Assembly (NCBI GenBank): GCA_902793335.1
Contig: CADBCZ010000004.1
Span: 55,414-119,413 of the forward strand
Direction of reading: 5' to 3'
Length of the DNA: 64,000 nucleotides
Origin: an uncultured Lachnospiraceae bacterium
GTDB taxonomy: Bacteria; Bacillota; Clostridia; Lachnospirales; Lachnospiraceae
Shown here: positions 46,923-56,063 of the stretch, in pieces
How positions within the stretch are numbered: position 1 is the stretch's first letter
How the letters are laid out: every line of letters starts with the position of its first letter
Position numbers and translations under genes: made by a program
The notes under the pieces: model-generated
Databases searched by the model: none
What the model saw: the letters and a program-made list of their open reading frames with translations, nothing else
Told to the model about the DNA's origin: nothing

Positions 46923-49085
46923 ATGTTTGAACCAGGAATGATAATACAGAGTCGCTATGAAATAGCAGAGGAAATTGGATCGGGAGGCATGTCCGTTGTA
47001 TATAAGGCAATGGATCATGTGCTTAACAGATATATTGCAATGAAGGTGTTAAAACCTGAGTTTTCTGATGATAAGAGCTTTGTCAGCAAGTTCAGAATGG
47101 AGGCTCAGTCAGCTGCAGGTCTTTCACACCCTAATATTGTGAATGTTTTTGATGTTGGGGAAGAAAGTGGATATTACTATATTGTAATGGAGCTTGTTGA
47201 GGGTATTACCCTGAAAGAATATATCCAGCAGAACGGCAGATTAAATTATGCAACAGCATTGGATTTCATTATCCAGATCTGTTCCGGTATCGAGGTTGCA
47301 CATGAACATCACACCATTCATCGTGATATTAAACCTCAGAATATAATTGTATCCAAGAACGGAACACTCAAAGTAACTGATTTTGGTATTGCCAAAGCGG
47401 CAACGTCTAATACTATAGCTTCAACAGCAATGGGCAGCGTCCACTATATTTCACCTGAGCAGGCAAGAGGTGGGTTTTCTGACGAGCGCTCTGACATCTA
47501 TTCGCTTGGTATAACTCTTTATGAGATGCTTACCGGAAGAGTTCCTTTTGAGGGCGAGAACAATGTTACGGTTGCATTGATGCATATTCAGAGTGAGATA
47601 ATACCTCCGAGAGAGTATTATCCTGATATTCCGGTTGGTTTGGAAAGAATAGTGTTGAAAGCTACACAGAAGAGACCTGAGCAGAGATATCTTACCACTA
47701 ATGCGATGTTGGCGGATCTTAGAAAGATAACAATGGATCCTAACGCAGAGGTTGGAATTTCAAGCTCAATGATACCGTCAAATGCACCTACTATTCAGAT
47801 ATCATCAGAGGAACTTAACGCTATCAAGAGTGCATCTGAAAATGTTGGACCAACTGTATTTCCGGTTAATCATAACAGATCTGAGTTAGAAGAGGCTAAG
47901 GCTGCGCTTAACAGTCTGTATGATGAAGATTTTGAATATGATGATGATGAGAAGGATGACGGTAAGCCTTTATTTGAAGAAAAAGATGAAGATGATGATG
48001 AGATCGATTCTAAGGTTGAGAAAATGATCACAATAGGAGCGATAGTTGCTACTGTTATTATCGGAATTATTATTATTGTTGCTCTTATATCGATATTTGG
48101 AGTTTTCAAGAAGGATAAAAAACCGACAACTGCAACAGAAACAGAAGTTACAACTACAGAAGCTGAAAATAATAAAATGCCTGATCTTGTCGGTTATGAT
48201 GAAGAAGAGGCTATCAAACAGTTAGAAGATATGAATATCTCATATGTAATTGAGAGAGATTATACTGATAAGTTTGAAGAGGGTAAGGTTGCCAGCCAGA
48301 GTATAGAGTCAGGAACAGAGCTTAAAGAAGATGACAGGGTAACACTTGTTATCAGTAAGGGACAGAAGAAAGCGGCAGTACCTGATGTTGTAGGTAAAAC
48401 TTTAGAAGAGGCTAAATCAATCCTAGAGGCTGCCGGTTTTGAAGTTGTAGACGATGATGATTACAGTGATGAGGTTGAGGAAAACCATGTAATCAGTCAG
48501 ACACCTGAGGCGGGAGAACAGGCTGGCGAAGGAACGCAGGTTAAGATTGTAGTCAGCAAGGGTAAAGAGGTTAAGGTAGCAAAAGTACCGGATCTTAAAA
48601 AGAAGACCGTTACAGAAGCAGAAACTGCCCTTTCAGATGTAAAACTTAAGCTTGGTAATGTCACACAGGAATACAGTGACAGTGTTGATGAAGGAAAAGT
48701 TATTTCACAGAGTATTGCAGCAGGAACGGAAGTTAAGGAAGATACTAAGATAGATATCACAATAAGTAAAGGCAAGAAGCCTGTTAAGACATCTTATTCA
48801 GCGTCATTTTCTGGTTATATAAGTAACAGCGGATATGAATTTCCTGAAGGAAAACTTGTTAAGATTTCAGTAACACTTAAGGTAGGTGATACCACATATC
48901 CTATAATTAATGACTGGTATGATGAAGCAAGTCTTCCGCTTGATGGTTCAGGTATTGCATCATGTGAACTTTCAAGCAAGGATAATATAAGTTTGTTATA
49001 CAGCGTACAGGATGATGCAGGAGCAGATATTACATCTATGTTCACATCTACTCTGCAGGCAAAATTAAAAACTGTGGAGCAGTAA
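46923..49085 (+). CDS. prkC: PASTA-domain Ser/Thr protein kinase
   Basis: A 720-residue membrane kinase. The cytosolic kinase domain (about 10-270) has GSGGMSVVYKA, HRDIKPQN (Asp135) and DFG. An acidic juxtamembrane stretch precedes one membrane helix (about 369-395). Three extracellular PASTA repeats follow (about 410-620), then an extra domain of about 95 residues at the C-terminus that is not PASTA-like. It senses muropeptides or lipid II and controls wall growth, translation GTPases and spore germination in relatives. The ATG at 46923 lies just past the prpC stop, suggesting coupling. Confidence 0.95.
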   Translation: MFEPGMIIQSRYEIAEEIGSGGMSVVYKAMDHVLNRYIAMKVLKPEFSDDKSFVSKFRMEAQSAAGLSHPNIVNVFDVGEESGYYYIVMELVEGITLKEYIQQNGRLNYATALDFIIQICSGIEVAHEHHTIHRDIKPQNIIVSKNGTLKVTDFGIAKAATSNTIASTAMGSVHYISPEQARGGFSDERSDIYSLGITLYEMLTGRVPFEGENNVTVALMHIQSEIIPPREYYPDIPVGLERIVLKATQKRPEQRYLTTNAMLADLRKITMDPNAEVGISSSMIPSNAPTIQISSEELNAIKSASENVGPTVFPVNHNRSELEEAKAALNSLYDEDFEYDDDEKDDGKPLFEEKDEDDDEIDSKVEKMITIGAIVATVIIGIIIIVALISIFGVFKKDKKPTTATETEVTTTEAENNKMPDLVGYDEEEAIKQLEDMNISYVIERDYTDKFEEGKVASQSIESGTELKEDDRVTLVISKGQKKAAVPDVVGKTLEEAKSILEAAGFEVVDDDDYSDEVEENHVISQTPEAGEQAGEGTQVKIVVSKGKEVKVAKVPDLKKKTVTEAETALSDVKLKLGNVTQEYSDSVDEGKVISQSIAAGTEVKEDTKIDITISKGKKPVKTSYSASFSGYISNSGYEFPEGKLVKISVTLKVGDTTYPIINDWYDEASLPLDGSGIASCELSSKDNISLLYSVQDDAGADITSMFTSTLQAKLKTVEQ

Positions 49086-49088
49086 GCT

Positions 49089-49973
49089 ATGGATTTGATC
49101 ACAGGCAAGATTATTAAGGGAATAGGCGGATTCTACTATGTGTACTCAGATGATGTTATATACGAGTGCAGGGCAAAAGGTATTTTTAGAAATCTTAAAG
49201 TCAAGCCGTTAGTCGGTGATGATGTTAAAATGCGCATAGTAGATAAGGATAATCATATCGGAAATATTGAGGGTATAAGAGAACGACGAAGTGAACTGAT
49301 AAGACCGGCGGTAGCTAATGTTGATCAGGCGCTTGTTGTGTTTGCCATGCTTAGTCCGGCACCGAATTTTAATCTGTTGGATCGATTTCTGATAATGATG
49401 AAGAAACAGAGCATACCTACAGTTATATGCTTTAACAAGTCGGATTTAGGCAATGATGAATTGTGTGACAAGTATAAAGGCATGTATATAAATGCAGGAT
49501 ATGATGTCATATTTTCAAGTACAAAAGAACAACATGGTCTTGATAAATTACATGAGTGTCTCAAAGGGAAGATAACAACCTTGGCGGGTCCTTCCGGTGT
49601 AGGTAAATCATCCATTATGAATATGTTAAGTCCATATGCCAATATGGACACCGGTGAGATAAGTAAAAAGATTGAAAGAGGCAAGCATACTACCCGACAT
49701 TCAGAACTCATACCTATTTCTGAGGACACTTTTCTCATGGATACACCGGGTTTTAGCAATATTGCTTTAGATGATATAGATGCAGAAGAGCTAAAGGATT
49801 ATTATCTTGAGTTTGAGGAATTTGAGCAATACTGCAGATTCAGGGGATGCAATCATATCGGGGAAAGAGAATGCGGCGTTATAGATGCGGTTTTAGATGG
49901 GACGGTTTCCAAAGAACGATATGATAATTACAAGTTGTTTTTCGAAGAGATAAAGGACAGAAGAAAATACTGA
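49089..49973 (+). CDS. rsgA: Small ribosomal subunit biogenesis GTPase RsgA
   Basis: A 294-residue circularly permuted GTPase that checks 30S subunit maturation. It has an N-terminal OB fold, the G4 motif CFNKSDL before the G1 loop GPSGVGKSS, G3 DTPGFS, and a C-terminal zinc region CRFRGCNHIGERECGV. It starts three bases after prkC, in the conserved prpC-prkC-rsgA-rpe-thiN order. Confidence 0.96.
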   Translation: MDLITGKIIKGIGGFYYVYSDDVIYECRAKGIFRNLKVKPLVGDDVKMRIVDKDNHIGNIEGIRERRSELIRPAVANVDQALVVFAMLSPAPNFNLLDRFLIMMKKQSIPTVICFNKSDLGNDELCDKYKGMYINAGYDVIFSSTKEQHGLDKLHECLKGKITTLAGPSGVGKSSIMNMLSPYANMDTGEISKKIERGKHTTRHSELIPISEDTFLMDTPGFSNIALDDIDAEELKDYYLEFEEFEQYCRFRGCNHIGERECGVIDAVLDGTVSKERYDNYKLFFEEIKDRRKY

Positions 49974-50014
49974 ACTTGTCCGTATATTTATTTTTTAAAC
50001 AGGAGAGTAGTGAT

Positions 50015-50668
50015 ATGAATATTTTGGCACCATCGGTACTATCAGCAGATTTTTCAACTTTGGGAAATGATATAAAGGCAGTGGTAGATGCCGGAGCACA
50101 ATGGATTCATTTGGATGTTATGGATGGCATGTTTGTACCGAATATATCATTTGGGATGCCTGTGATTGGTTCTGTTAGAAAGGTTACAGATGCGTTCTTT
50201 GATGTGCATTTAATGATAAATGAACCGATACGATATATTGATGAGTTTGTGGCAAACGGTGCTGATATGATAACAGTTCATTATGAGGCTTGTGAGAATG
50301 TGTCAGAGACACTTGACAAGATACGTGAAAAAGGAGTTAAAGCCGGTCTTGCAATTAGCCCGGATACTGAAGTTTCTTTGATTGAACCGTATGTGAATGA
50401 TGTAGATATGGTCCTTGTCATGAGTGTTTATCCCGGTTTTGGTGGTCAGAAATTTATTGAGGCCTCAATTGACAGATTAAATCTTGTTCGTGAAATTACA
50501 GTTAAAGTTGGTAAGCCTGATATGTATATACAGGTAGATGGTGGAATAGGGCTTAATAATGTTAAAGAGGTTTGCAATGCGGGAGCGAATGTTATCGTTG
50601 CCGGATCTGCTGTATTTAAAGGTAACAAAGAAGAAAATGTCAGAGGATTTCTTCAGGCAATTAGATAG
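50015..50668 (+). CDS. rpe: Ribulose-phosphate 3-epimerase
   Basis: A 217-residue TIM-barrel enzyme of the pentose phosphate pathway that interconverts ribulose 5-phosphate and xylulose 5-phosphate. It shows LAPSVLSADF at the start, HLDVMDGMFVPNISFG, and MSVYPGFGGQKFI. The ATG follows AGGAGAG; an upstream in-frame ATG near the rsgA stop lacks a site. Confidence 0.96.
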   Translation: MNILAPSVLSADFSTLGNDIKAVVDAGAQWIHLDVMDGMFVPNISFGMPVIGSVRKVTDAFFDVHLMINEPIRYIDEFVANGADMITVHYEACENVSETLDKIREKGVKAGLAISPDTEVSLIEPYVNDVDMVLVMSVYPGFGGQKFIEASIDRLNLVREITVKVGKPDMYIQVDGGIGLNNVKEVCNAGANVIVAGSAVFKGNKEENVRGFLQAIR

Positions 50669-50702
50669 TATTATATGAATAATTTAACTGAGGTGAAAAT
50701 TA

Positions 50703-51383
50703 ATGCTTCATATATTGGTGATAACAGGGGGATATCTTGATATTTCCTTTGCTAAAGAATATATTGAGACCTTATCTTATGATAAGGTCTTTGCTGTTGA
50801 TAGAGGTCTTGAATATGCTGATGAACTTGGTGTTGTGCCTGATCTTATTCTGGGTGATTTTGACACCGCCTCGTCTGAAATTCTAAAAAGATACGAACAG
50901 CGAATAGAAAATGAAGAGCTTAATTCTGAAATAGTCAAATATCCAACCAGGAAGGATTTGACAGATTCTGCACTTGCCCTTAATTACGCAAAAGAATACG
51001 GTGCCTCAAAAGTGACCATGATAGGGGCAACAGGTTCAAGAATTGACCATGTGTTATCAAATATTGGACTGCTTATCTATGCTAATGACAATCATATGGA
51101 ATGTATTATAGCAGATGCCAATAACAGGATACAGCTTATTTGTGGGGAAAAAGGTAAAAATGAGTGTGTTATCCGCAAGGTAGAGCAATGGGGAAAATAC
51201 GTTTCTGTAATCCCTGTGTCGCCTTATATTGCACATGTTACATTAGAAGGAGTGGAATACCCGCTTAGTAATGCAACGGTAGCTCAGGGACTTAGTCTCA
51301 CTGTCAGTAATGAAATAAAAGAAGAAGCTGCCCGATTCCATGTGGGAGAGGGGACAGCTTTGATAATAGAAAGTAAGGATTGA
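50703..51383 (+). CDS. thiN: Thiamine pyrophosphokinase
   Basis: A 226-residue enzyme that makes thiamine diphosphate from thiamine and ATP, the cofactor of IlvB and Dxs in this window. The N-terminal VDRGLEYADELGVVPDLILGDFDT motif region and GATGSRIDHVLSN are typical. It follows rpe by 34 bases and ends four bases before the converging Na/Pi transporter gene. Confidence 0.93.
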   Translation: MLHILVITGGYLDISFAKEYIETLSYDKVFAVDRGLEYADELGVVPDLILGDFDTASSEILKRYEQRIENEELNSEIVKYPTRKDLTDSALALNYAKEYGASKVTMIGATGSRIDHVLSNIGLLIYANDNHMECIIADANNRIQLICGEKGKNECVIRKVEQWGKYVSVIPVSPYIAHVTLEGVEYPLSNATVAQGLSLTVSNEIKEEAARFHVGEGTALIIESKD

Positions 51384-51386
51384 TAT

Positions 51387-53363
51387 TTACTTTTGCTTCT
51401 TACTCTTTTCTGTTTTCTTAGTTTTCTGTTTTGAATCCTGCTTGTTAGAAGACTTGGTTGAAGTTTTCTCGCTGGCTTTGCTGGAAGGTTTGGTTTTAAC
51501 ACTATCTGTCTTTTTGTCTATAGTCAAATTGTTTTCCTGCTGTGTTCTGTATTCCATCTCAGCTTTTAATGCCTGTTTTTCGTTTATTACAGGTGAGATA
51601 TAAAGTGATTCATAATAGTGATATAATGCCTTGTATTCTTCGCTGAAACTGTCGCCTACATGACCGTGCATTTCATCGAACCCTTTATCGTTTTCAACAC
51701 GTTTGACAATGTGGAGAGAGATGTTTGCACAGTGAGATGCTATACGCTCAAAACTTGTAACAAGATCGACTAATGATATACCTCCGGCAATTCCGCAATC
51801 GCCTGTCTGAAGTCTTTCGACATGGTGAGTTTTGATTATTTCTTTAAGTCTGTCGATAGTCTCTGCCATAGGTTCAATTCTCTGTGCTGATGAAATGTCA
51901 TCATTTTTAAAGCTTTCAAAGGTTGTTTTCATTATGTTATCAACAGCGTTTATTATAGTATCAACTTCAAAATGCCCGGCAGGAGAGAAGTGGATGTTTT
52001 GTTCATTCTTATCCTGAGCGACATAATATATGTTCATACAATGATCCCCCATACGTTCAAAATCACTTACGGAGTTAAGGATTTCTGCAACTACAAGCCT
52101 ATCGTCTTTAGAAAGTCTTTTGGAATTGATTTTTACGATATAGGAAGAAAGTGCACTTTCACATTTATCAATAAAACTCTCATTTTCCTCAAGCTGCGTA
52201 AATCTTTCGGGATCATAGTTGTATATCAATCTTGTTGAGAGAATGTAGTTTTCGTAAATTGCATCCGCCATGGCAGATATAACGTTCTTACACTGTTCTA
52301 AAGCAATAGTTGGTGTTTTAAGAAGCAAATCATCTAATGTGGCAAGCTGCTTGTCTGTTTTTGACACTTCATCCGTACCGATAATCTTCTCGGTTAAATT
52401 GCTCAATTTCTGAGAGAAGGGAAGCAGGATAATACTAGTAAGGAAGTTAAATAAAAAATGGATATTGGCTATTCCACCGCGGTTGACAAAATTACCGAAA
52501 AAACCGATTCCAACAGTATAATATATTGCATAAGTTAATGTGCCAAATATTAAAGCTCCGAAAAGATTGAACAGGATATAACTTAAAACAAGGCGTTTAG
52601 TTTTCTTGTTTCCGCCTATTCCACCGAGAATAGTAGTCATACATTTACCGATATTGGCACCAATTATTATAGGGAATGCAGAACCGTAGGTAACGCTTCC
52701 ACTTGCAGATAAAGCCTGAAGTATACCGATTGAAGCGCTTGAACTCTGAATTACAGCGGTTACCAAAAGACCTGTTAATATTCCAATAAAAGGATTGTTA
52801 AAAGATACAAAAGCATTCTGAAAAGCAGGTGAATCTTTAAGAGGAGCAAACACATCCTCCATGGTTGTCATTCCATAGAAGAGAACTCCTAATCCGACAA
52901 GTATTCCTGCTATATTTTTGGCTTGTTTCTTTTTGGAAAAAAGTACGATAAATGCTCCTATTCCTACTAGCATTGGAGCAAATGATGCGGGTTTTAACAG
53001 TTGGAGGACAATATTGTTAGAGCCAAGATCTCCAAGACGTAGTATCTGGGCGGTAACAGTGCTACCGACATTGGCACCCATGATTACGGGGATTGCCTGT
53101 GTAAGTTTCATAATACCTGCATTTACAAAACCTATAAGCATTATTGTGGTTGCGGCTGAACTCTGTATTATTGCCGTTACACCGGTACCGAGCCCCCAAC
53201 CCTTTAAGTATCCGGCTGCTTTGTTTTTACCTGTGGTCAATTTCTCAAGGATTCTTTCAAGACCGGAACCGGCTACTTTTTCAAGGGATGAACCCATAAG
53301 ACTCATTCCGTATAAGAAGAGTCCCATACCTCCGAGCAACTGTAGAATTGACAAAATGTCCAT
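51387..53363 (-). CDS. Na/Pi-cotransporter family protein with PhoU-like domain
   Basis: A 658-residue membrane protein. The first 310 residues hold multiple helices with the two inverted repeats of the NptA/YjbB family, marked by QSSAATTIMLIGF and QSSSASIGILQAL. A PhoU-like helical domain follows (about 340-560), and the last 60 residues are a Lys/Ser/Thr-rich basic tail. Such proteins transport phosphate with sodium or export phosphate. It is the only minus-strand gene in a long + strand region and has its own promoter. Confidence 0.9.
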   Translation of the reverse strand: MDILSILQLLGGMGLFLYGMSLMGSSLEKVAGSGLERILEKLTTGKNKAAGYLKGWGLGTGVTAIIQSSAATTIMLIGFVNAGIMKLTQAIPVIMGANVGSTVTAQILRLGDLGSNNIVLQLLKPASFAPMLVGIGAFIVLFSKKKQAKNIAGILVGLGVLFYGMTTMEDVFAPLKDSPAFQNAFVSFNNPFIGILTGLLVTAVIQSSSASIGILQALSASGSVTYGSAFPIIIGANIGKCMTTILGGIGGNKKTKRLVLSYILFNLFGALIFGTLTYAIYYTVGIGFFGNFVNRGGIANIHFLFNFLTSIILLPFSQKLSNLTEKIIGTDEVSKTDKQLATLDDLLLKTPTIALEQCKNVISAMADAIYENYILSTRLIYNYDPERFTQLEENESFIDKCESALSSYIVKINSKRLSKDDRLVVAEILNSVSDFERMGDHCMNIYYVAQDKNEQNIHFSPAGHFEVDTIINAVDNIMKTTFESFKNDDISSAQRIEPMAETIDRLKEIIKTHHVERLQTGDCGIAGGISLVDLVTSFERIASHCANISLHIVKRVENDKGFDEMHGHVGDSFSEEYKALYHYYESLYISPVINEKQALKAEMEYRTQQENNLTIDKKTDSVKTKPSSKASEKTSTKSSNKQDSKQKTKKTEKSKKQK

Positions 53364-53436
53364 GATAATATATATCCTCCGTTATTAAAGATCTGAATAA
53401 AGTGAGATAGCGATGTATTGAATACACACCTTCATA

Positions 53437-53465
53437 ATTATAAGTGCTTTTATACTTTTTGTCAC
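53437..53465 (-). promoter_or_regulatory. Promoter of the Na/Pi-cotransporter gene
   Basis: On the minus strand GTGACA (53460-53465), 17-base spacer, TATAAT (53437-53442), about 75 bases before the start codon. Confidence 0.65.
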
Positions 53466-53487
53466 TAGGATTTTTTAATTCATATTT

Positions 53488-53516
53488 TTGCATTTTAATC
53501 TTCATTGTGATATTAT
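53488..53516 (+). promoter_or_regulatory. Promoter upstream of putP, reading through repeat copy 3
   Basis: TTGCAT (53488-53493), 17-base spacer, TATTAT (53511-53516). Transcription would begin near 53523, so the whole repeat element at 53536-53740 would lie in the 5' untranslated region of putP. Confidence 0.6.
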
Positions 53517-53535
53517 AAATCGGATTATATATTAA

Positions 53536-53740
53536 GTAATTGCGAAACTAATCAATACTGTTGATTGCCTTGTGCATATTGTACAGATTACATACGCAGG
53601 TGCTTTCAAGCCGCCGGTACTTAGCGAATACGAAGTATGAGTTTAGTACCGTTGCGTGCGCCGAGCAGCGAAAGCGTGCCTGCAATGGAACTGTATAATA
53701 TGCACAAAGGCAAATGAAAGAAAAGGAGTTTCGCAATTAC
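53536..53740 (+). repeat. Palindromic repeat element, copy 3 (putP leader)
   Basis: The longest copy, 205 bases, bounded by a perfect 14-bp inverted pair GTAATTGCGAAACT (53536-53549) and AGTTTCGCAATTAC (53727-53740). An inner, nearly perfect pair matches GCCTTGTGCATATTGTACAG to CTGTATAATATGCACAAAGGC. The core GGTACTTAGCGAAT and TTTAGTACCGTTGCGTGCG recur in copies 1 and 2. No open reading frame of note lies inside. It could be a miniature inverted-repeat element or a structured leader RNA. Confidence 0.88.
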
Positions 53741-53775
53741 CTAGAATTATATTTTATCATAAGGAGAATTTAACA

Positions 53776-55353
53776 ATGATTGATTCTATTATCTGGGTTT
53801 TAATCGCTTTTGGCACTTATATGTTATTAATGATTGTTATAGGTGCCAATTACGCAGGTAAAACACAAAATTCAGAAGATTATTTTCTTGGAGGTCGTAA
53901 TCTTAACGGATGGGTGGCGGCACTGTCTGCACAGGCTTCTGATATGAGTGGGTGGCTTTTGATGGGACTTCCGGGAAGTGTTTATGCTTTCGGAACCGGA
54001 CAGGCATGGATTGCAATAGGTTTGTTTATAGGAACTGTATGCAACTGGTTGTTTGTCTCTTCAAGACTTAGAAGATATACTATCGTGGCTAATAATTCAT
54101 TAACGCTTCCGATGTATCTGGAAAACAGATTTCATGATAAAAATAAGATACTATTAACAATTTCATCTGTTGTAATCATTATCTTTTTCCTTGTATATAC
54201 TGCATCATCACTTACTGCGGGAGGTAAGCTTTTTGCATCTGTTTTCGGTATGAACTATAAAGTGGCACTTACAATAGGTGCACTGGTAATACTGATTTAT
54301 ACATTTCTCGGTGGATTTATGGCAGTGTGTACGACAGACTTTATTCAGGGAACATTGATGCTTATAGGAGTGCTTCTTGTACCCATAATTGCGTATGGAA
54401 TAGTTGGACCTGATAATTTGACAGATGTTCTTAACAGCTCAGGAGTTGCCGGCGGAGCAAGTTCTTTCTTAAATATTATGAATGATTCAGGTAAGCGCGT
54501 ATCGGCAACATATATCATTTCACAGCTTGCATGGGGGCTTGGATATTGTGGTATGCCTCATATTCTTGTCAGATTTATGGCTGTATCAAGTGAAAAAGAG
54601 CTTAACAAGTCAAAGGCGATTGCTATAATATGGGTTGCCTTGTCATTAACATTTGCTGTTTTTATAGGTATAGTTGGACGTGCATATTTATTTCCAGATA
54701 TTTTGGGTGAAGGTGATTTTGCAAATATCACTTCGGAAAATGTTTTCATTGAAATGATCAAGCAGCTTTTTGTCGAGCATTTTAATCTTGATTTTATTGG
54801 TGGATTATTCCTCTGTGGAATATTGGCAGCAATTATGTCTACGGCTGATTCGCAACTGCTTGTATCGGCATCGGCTGTTGCAGAGGATATGTTTAAAGGA
54901 GTTATCAAAAAAGACGCAAAGGATTCTACGGTTCTTGCGGCAAGCCGTTTTACTGTTGTTATTATTGCTTTGATTGCGTATGTGATTGCACTTAATCCTG
55001 ATAGTTCTGTTATGGGACTTGTGTCAAATGCCTGGGCAGGTTTTGGTGCAGCCTTTGGTCCGACAGTTTTGCTCTCTCTGTATTGGAAGAGAATTAATCT
55101 TCCCGGTGCGGTTGCGGGAATTGTTTCGGGTGCGTTAACAGTAATTGCATGGGATTATATCAAAATTGTTAATTCAGTTGACGAGGCAGGAAGAGCTGTC
55201 AAAGTTACGCTGGGGAAACACACGGGACTTTATTCACTGGCAATAGGATTTTTTGTAAGTCTTTTATGTATAATCATTGTATCACTTATCACGAAAAAGC
55301 CTTCGGAAGAGATGGATTTGGAATTTAACAAAATGCTTAATGAAGAAGTTTAA
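53776..55353 (+). CDS. putP: Sodium:solute symporter, PutP-type (sodium/proline)
   Basis: A 525-residue SSF-family transporter with about 13 membrane helices. Typical features are NYAGKTQNSEDYFLGGRNL after the first helix, LSAQASDMSGWLLMGLPG, and the STADSQLLVSASAVAEDM sodium-site region near residue 360. Substrate is most likely proline from similarity to PutP. The start at 53776 follows AAGGAG; an in-frame extension upstream lies inside the repeat element and is rejected. Two hairpins follow the stop. Confidence 0.93.
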   Translation: MIDSIIWVLIAFGTYMLLMIVIGANYAGKTQNSEDYFLGGRNLNGWVAALSAQASDMSGWLLMGLPGSVYAFGTGQAWIAIGLFIGTVCNWLFVSSRLRRYTIVANNSLTLPMYLENRFHDKNKILLTISSVVIIIFFLVYTASSLTAGGKLFASVFGMNYKVALTIGALVILIYTFLGGFMAVCTTDFIQGTLMLIGVLLVPIIAYGIVGPDNLTDVLNSSGVAGGASSFLNIMNDSGKRVSATYIISQLAWGLGYCGMPHILVRFMAVSSEKELNKSKAIAIIWVALSLTFAVFIGIVGRAYLFPDILGEGDFANITSENVFIEMIKQLFVEHFNLDFIGGLFLCGILAAIMSTADSQLLVSASAVAEDMFKGVIKKDAKDSTVLAASRFTVVIIALIAYVIALNPDSSVMGLVSNAWAGFGAAFGPTVLLSLYWKRINLPGAVAGIVSGALTVIAWDYIKIVNSVDEAGRAVKVTLGKHTGLYSLAIGFFVSLLCIIIVSLITKKPSEEMDLEFNKMLNEEV

Positions 55354-55377
55354 AAAATTAACCGGAGCGTTTTTACT

Positions 55378-55433
55378 TTATAAGAATCGCAATTTCTTAT
55401 AAAAAAGAGACCCGATGTTACATGGGTCTCTTT
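55378..55433 (+). terminator. putP terminator region, two hairpins
   Basis: A 9-bp stem TTATAAGAA/TTCTTATAA (55378-55386 with 55394-55402) followed by a 10-bp perfect stem AAAGAGACCC/GGGTCTCTTT (55404-55413 with 55424-55433). The second is the stronger terminator. Confidence 0.8.
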
Positions 55434-55613
55434 CCGTATAAGTATAAGGGAGAATTAATGAAAAAATTATAAAAAGGTTACTGTCATTAATATAAAATAT
55501 AAATATGAACAAATTATGACATTAAATAAAACAAATTGAAAACAATATATGTGTAAATTTCGAATTTTAAGGAAGAAGTTTTAATTGATATTGTTAGTAT
55601 TTGGAAGGTTTGT

Positions 55614-56063
55614 ATGAAATATAAAATAATATGTATAGGTAAGATAAAAGAACAATTTTATAGAGATGAAGTGGATGAACTTCTAAAATCCATCAGAAGA
55701 AAAAATGATGAGATAGATATAATAGAACTGCAGGATGCTAATATTCCGGACAAATTAAAAGCCTCTTCTATAGAGAAATTTCTTGAAAAAGAGTGTAAAC
55801 CCATCTATGGAAAGATCGAAAAAAACAATTTTGTCATTGCTCTGTGTATTGAGGGAAAGGAGATTACTTCGGATAAACATAGGGAAATTGTTCATAATGC
55901 TTTTGATTTTGGGAAAAATTGTATAACTTATTTGATAGGGGGTTCATTGGGACTTCCTGAAAATGTCAAAAAATTAGCTGATGTCAAAATGTCTTTTTCG
56001 AAGATGACATTTCCACACCAGCTTATGAGGATCATATTATTAGAGGAAATACTTCATTTGTGA
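55614..56063 (+). CDS. rlmH: RlmH-type 23S rRNA methyltransferase lacking the C-terminal tail
   Basis: A 149-residue SPOUT-class protein of the RlmH family, which methylates N3 of pseudouridine 1915 in 23S rRNA. The SAM-binding stretch YLIGGSLGLPENV (about 106-118) and FSKMTFPHQLMRIILLEE (128-145) are intact. It ends LLEEILHL, where the family continues with a tail of the form YRAxxIxxGxxYHK that reaches the active site. The N-terminal EYxKRL segment is also lost. Its last 10 bases overlap the opposing gene, whose product keeps both missing parts. It is probably functional only with that partner. Confidence 0.88.
   Translation: MKYKIICIGKIKEQFYRDEVDELLKSIRRKNDEIDIIELQDANIPDKLKASSIEKFLEKECKPIYGKIEKNNFVIALCIEGKEITSDKHREIVHNAFDFGKNCITYLIGGSLGLPENVKKLADVKMSFSKMTFPHQLMRIILLEEILHL

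Noticed and set aside
53656-53775. An N-terminal extension of PutP
   Set aside because: It is repeat-element sequence read by chance in frame; the normal SSF start with AAGGAG is at 53776.
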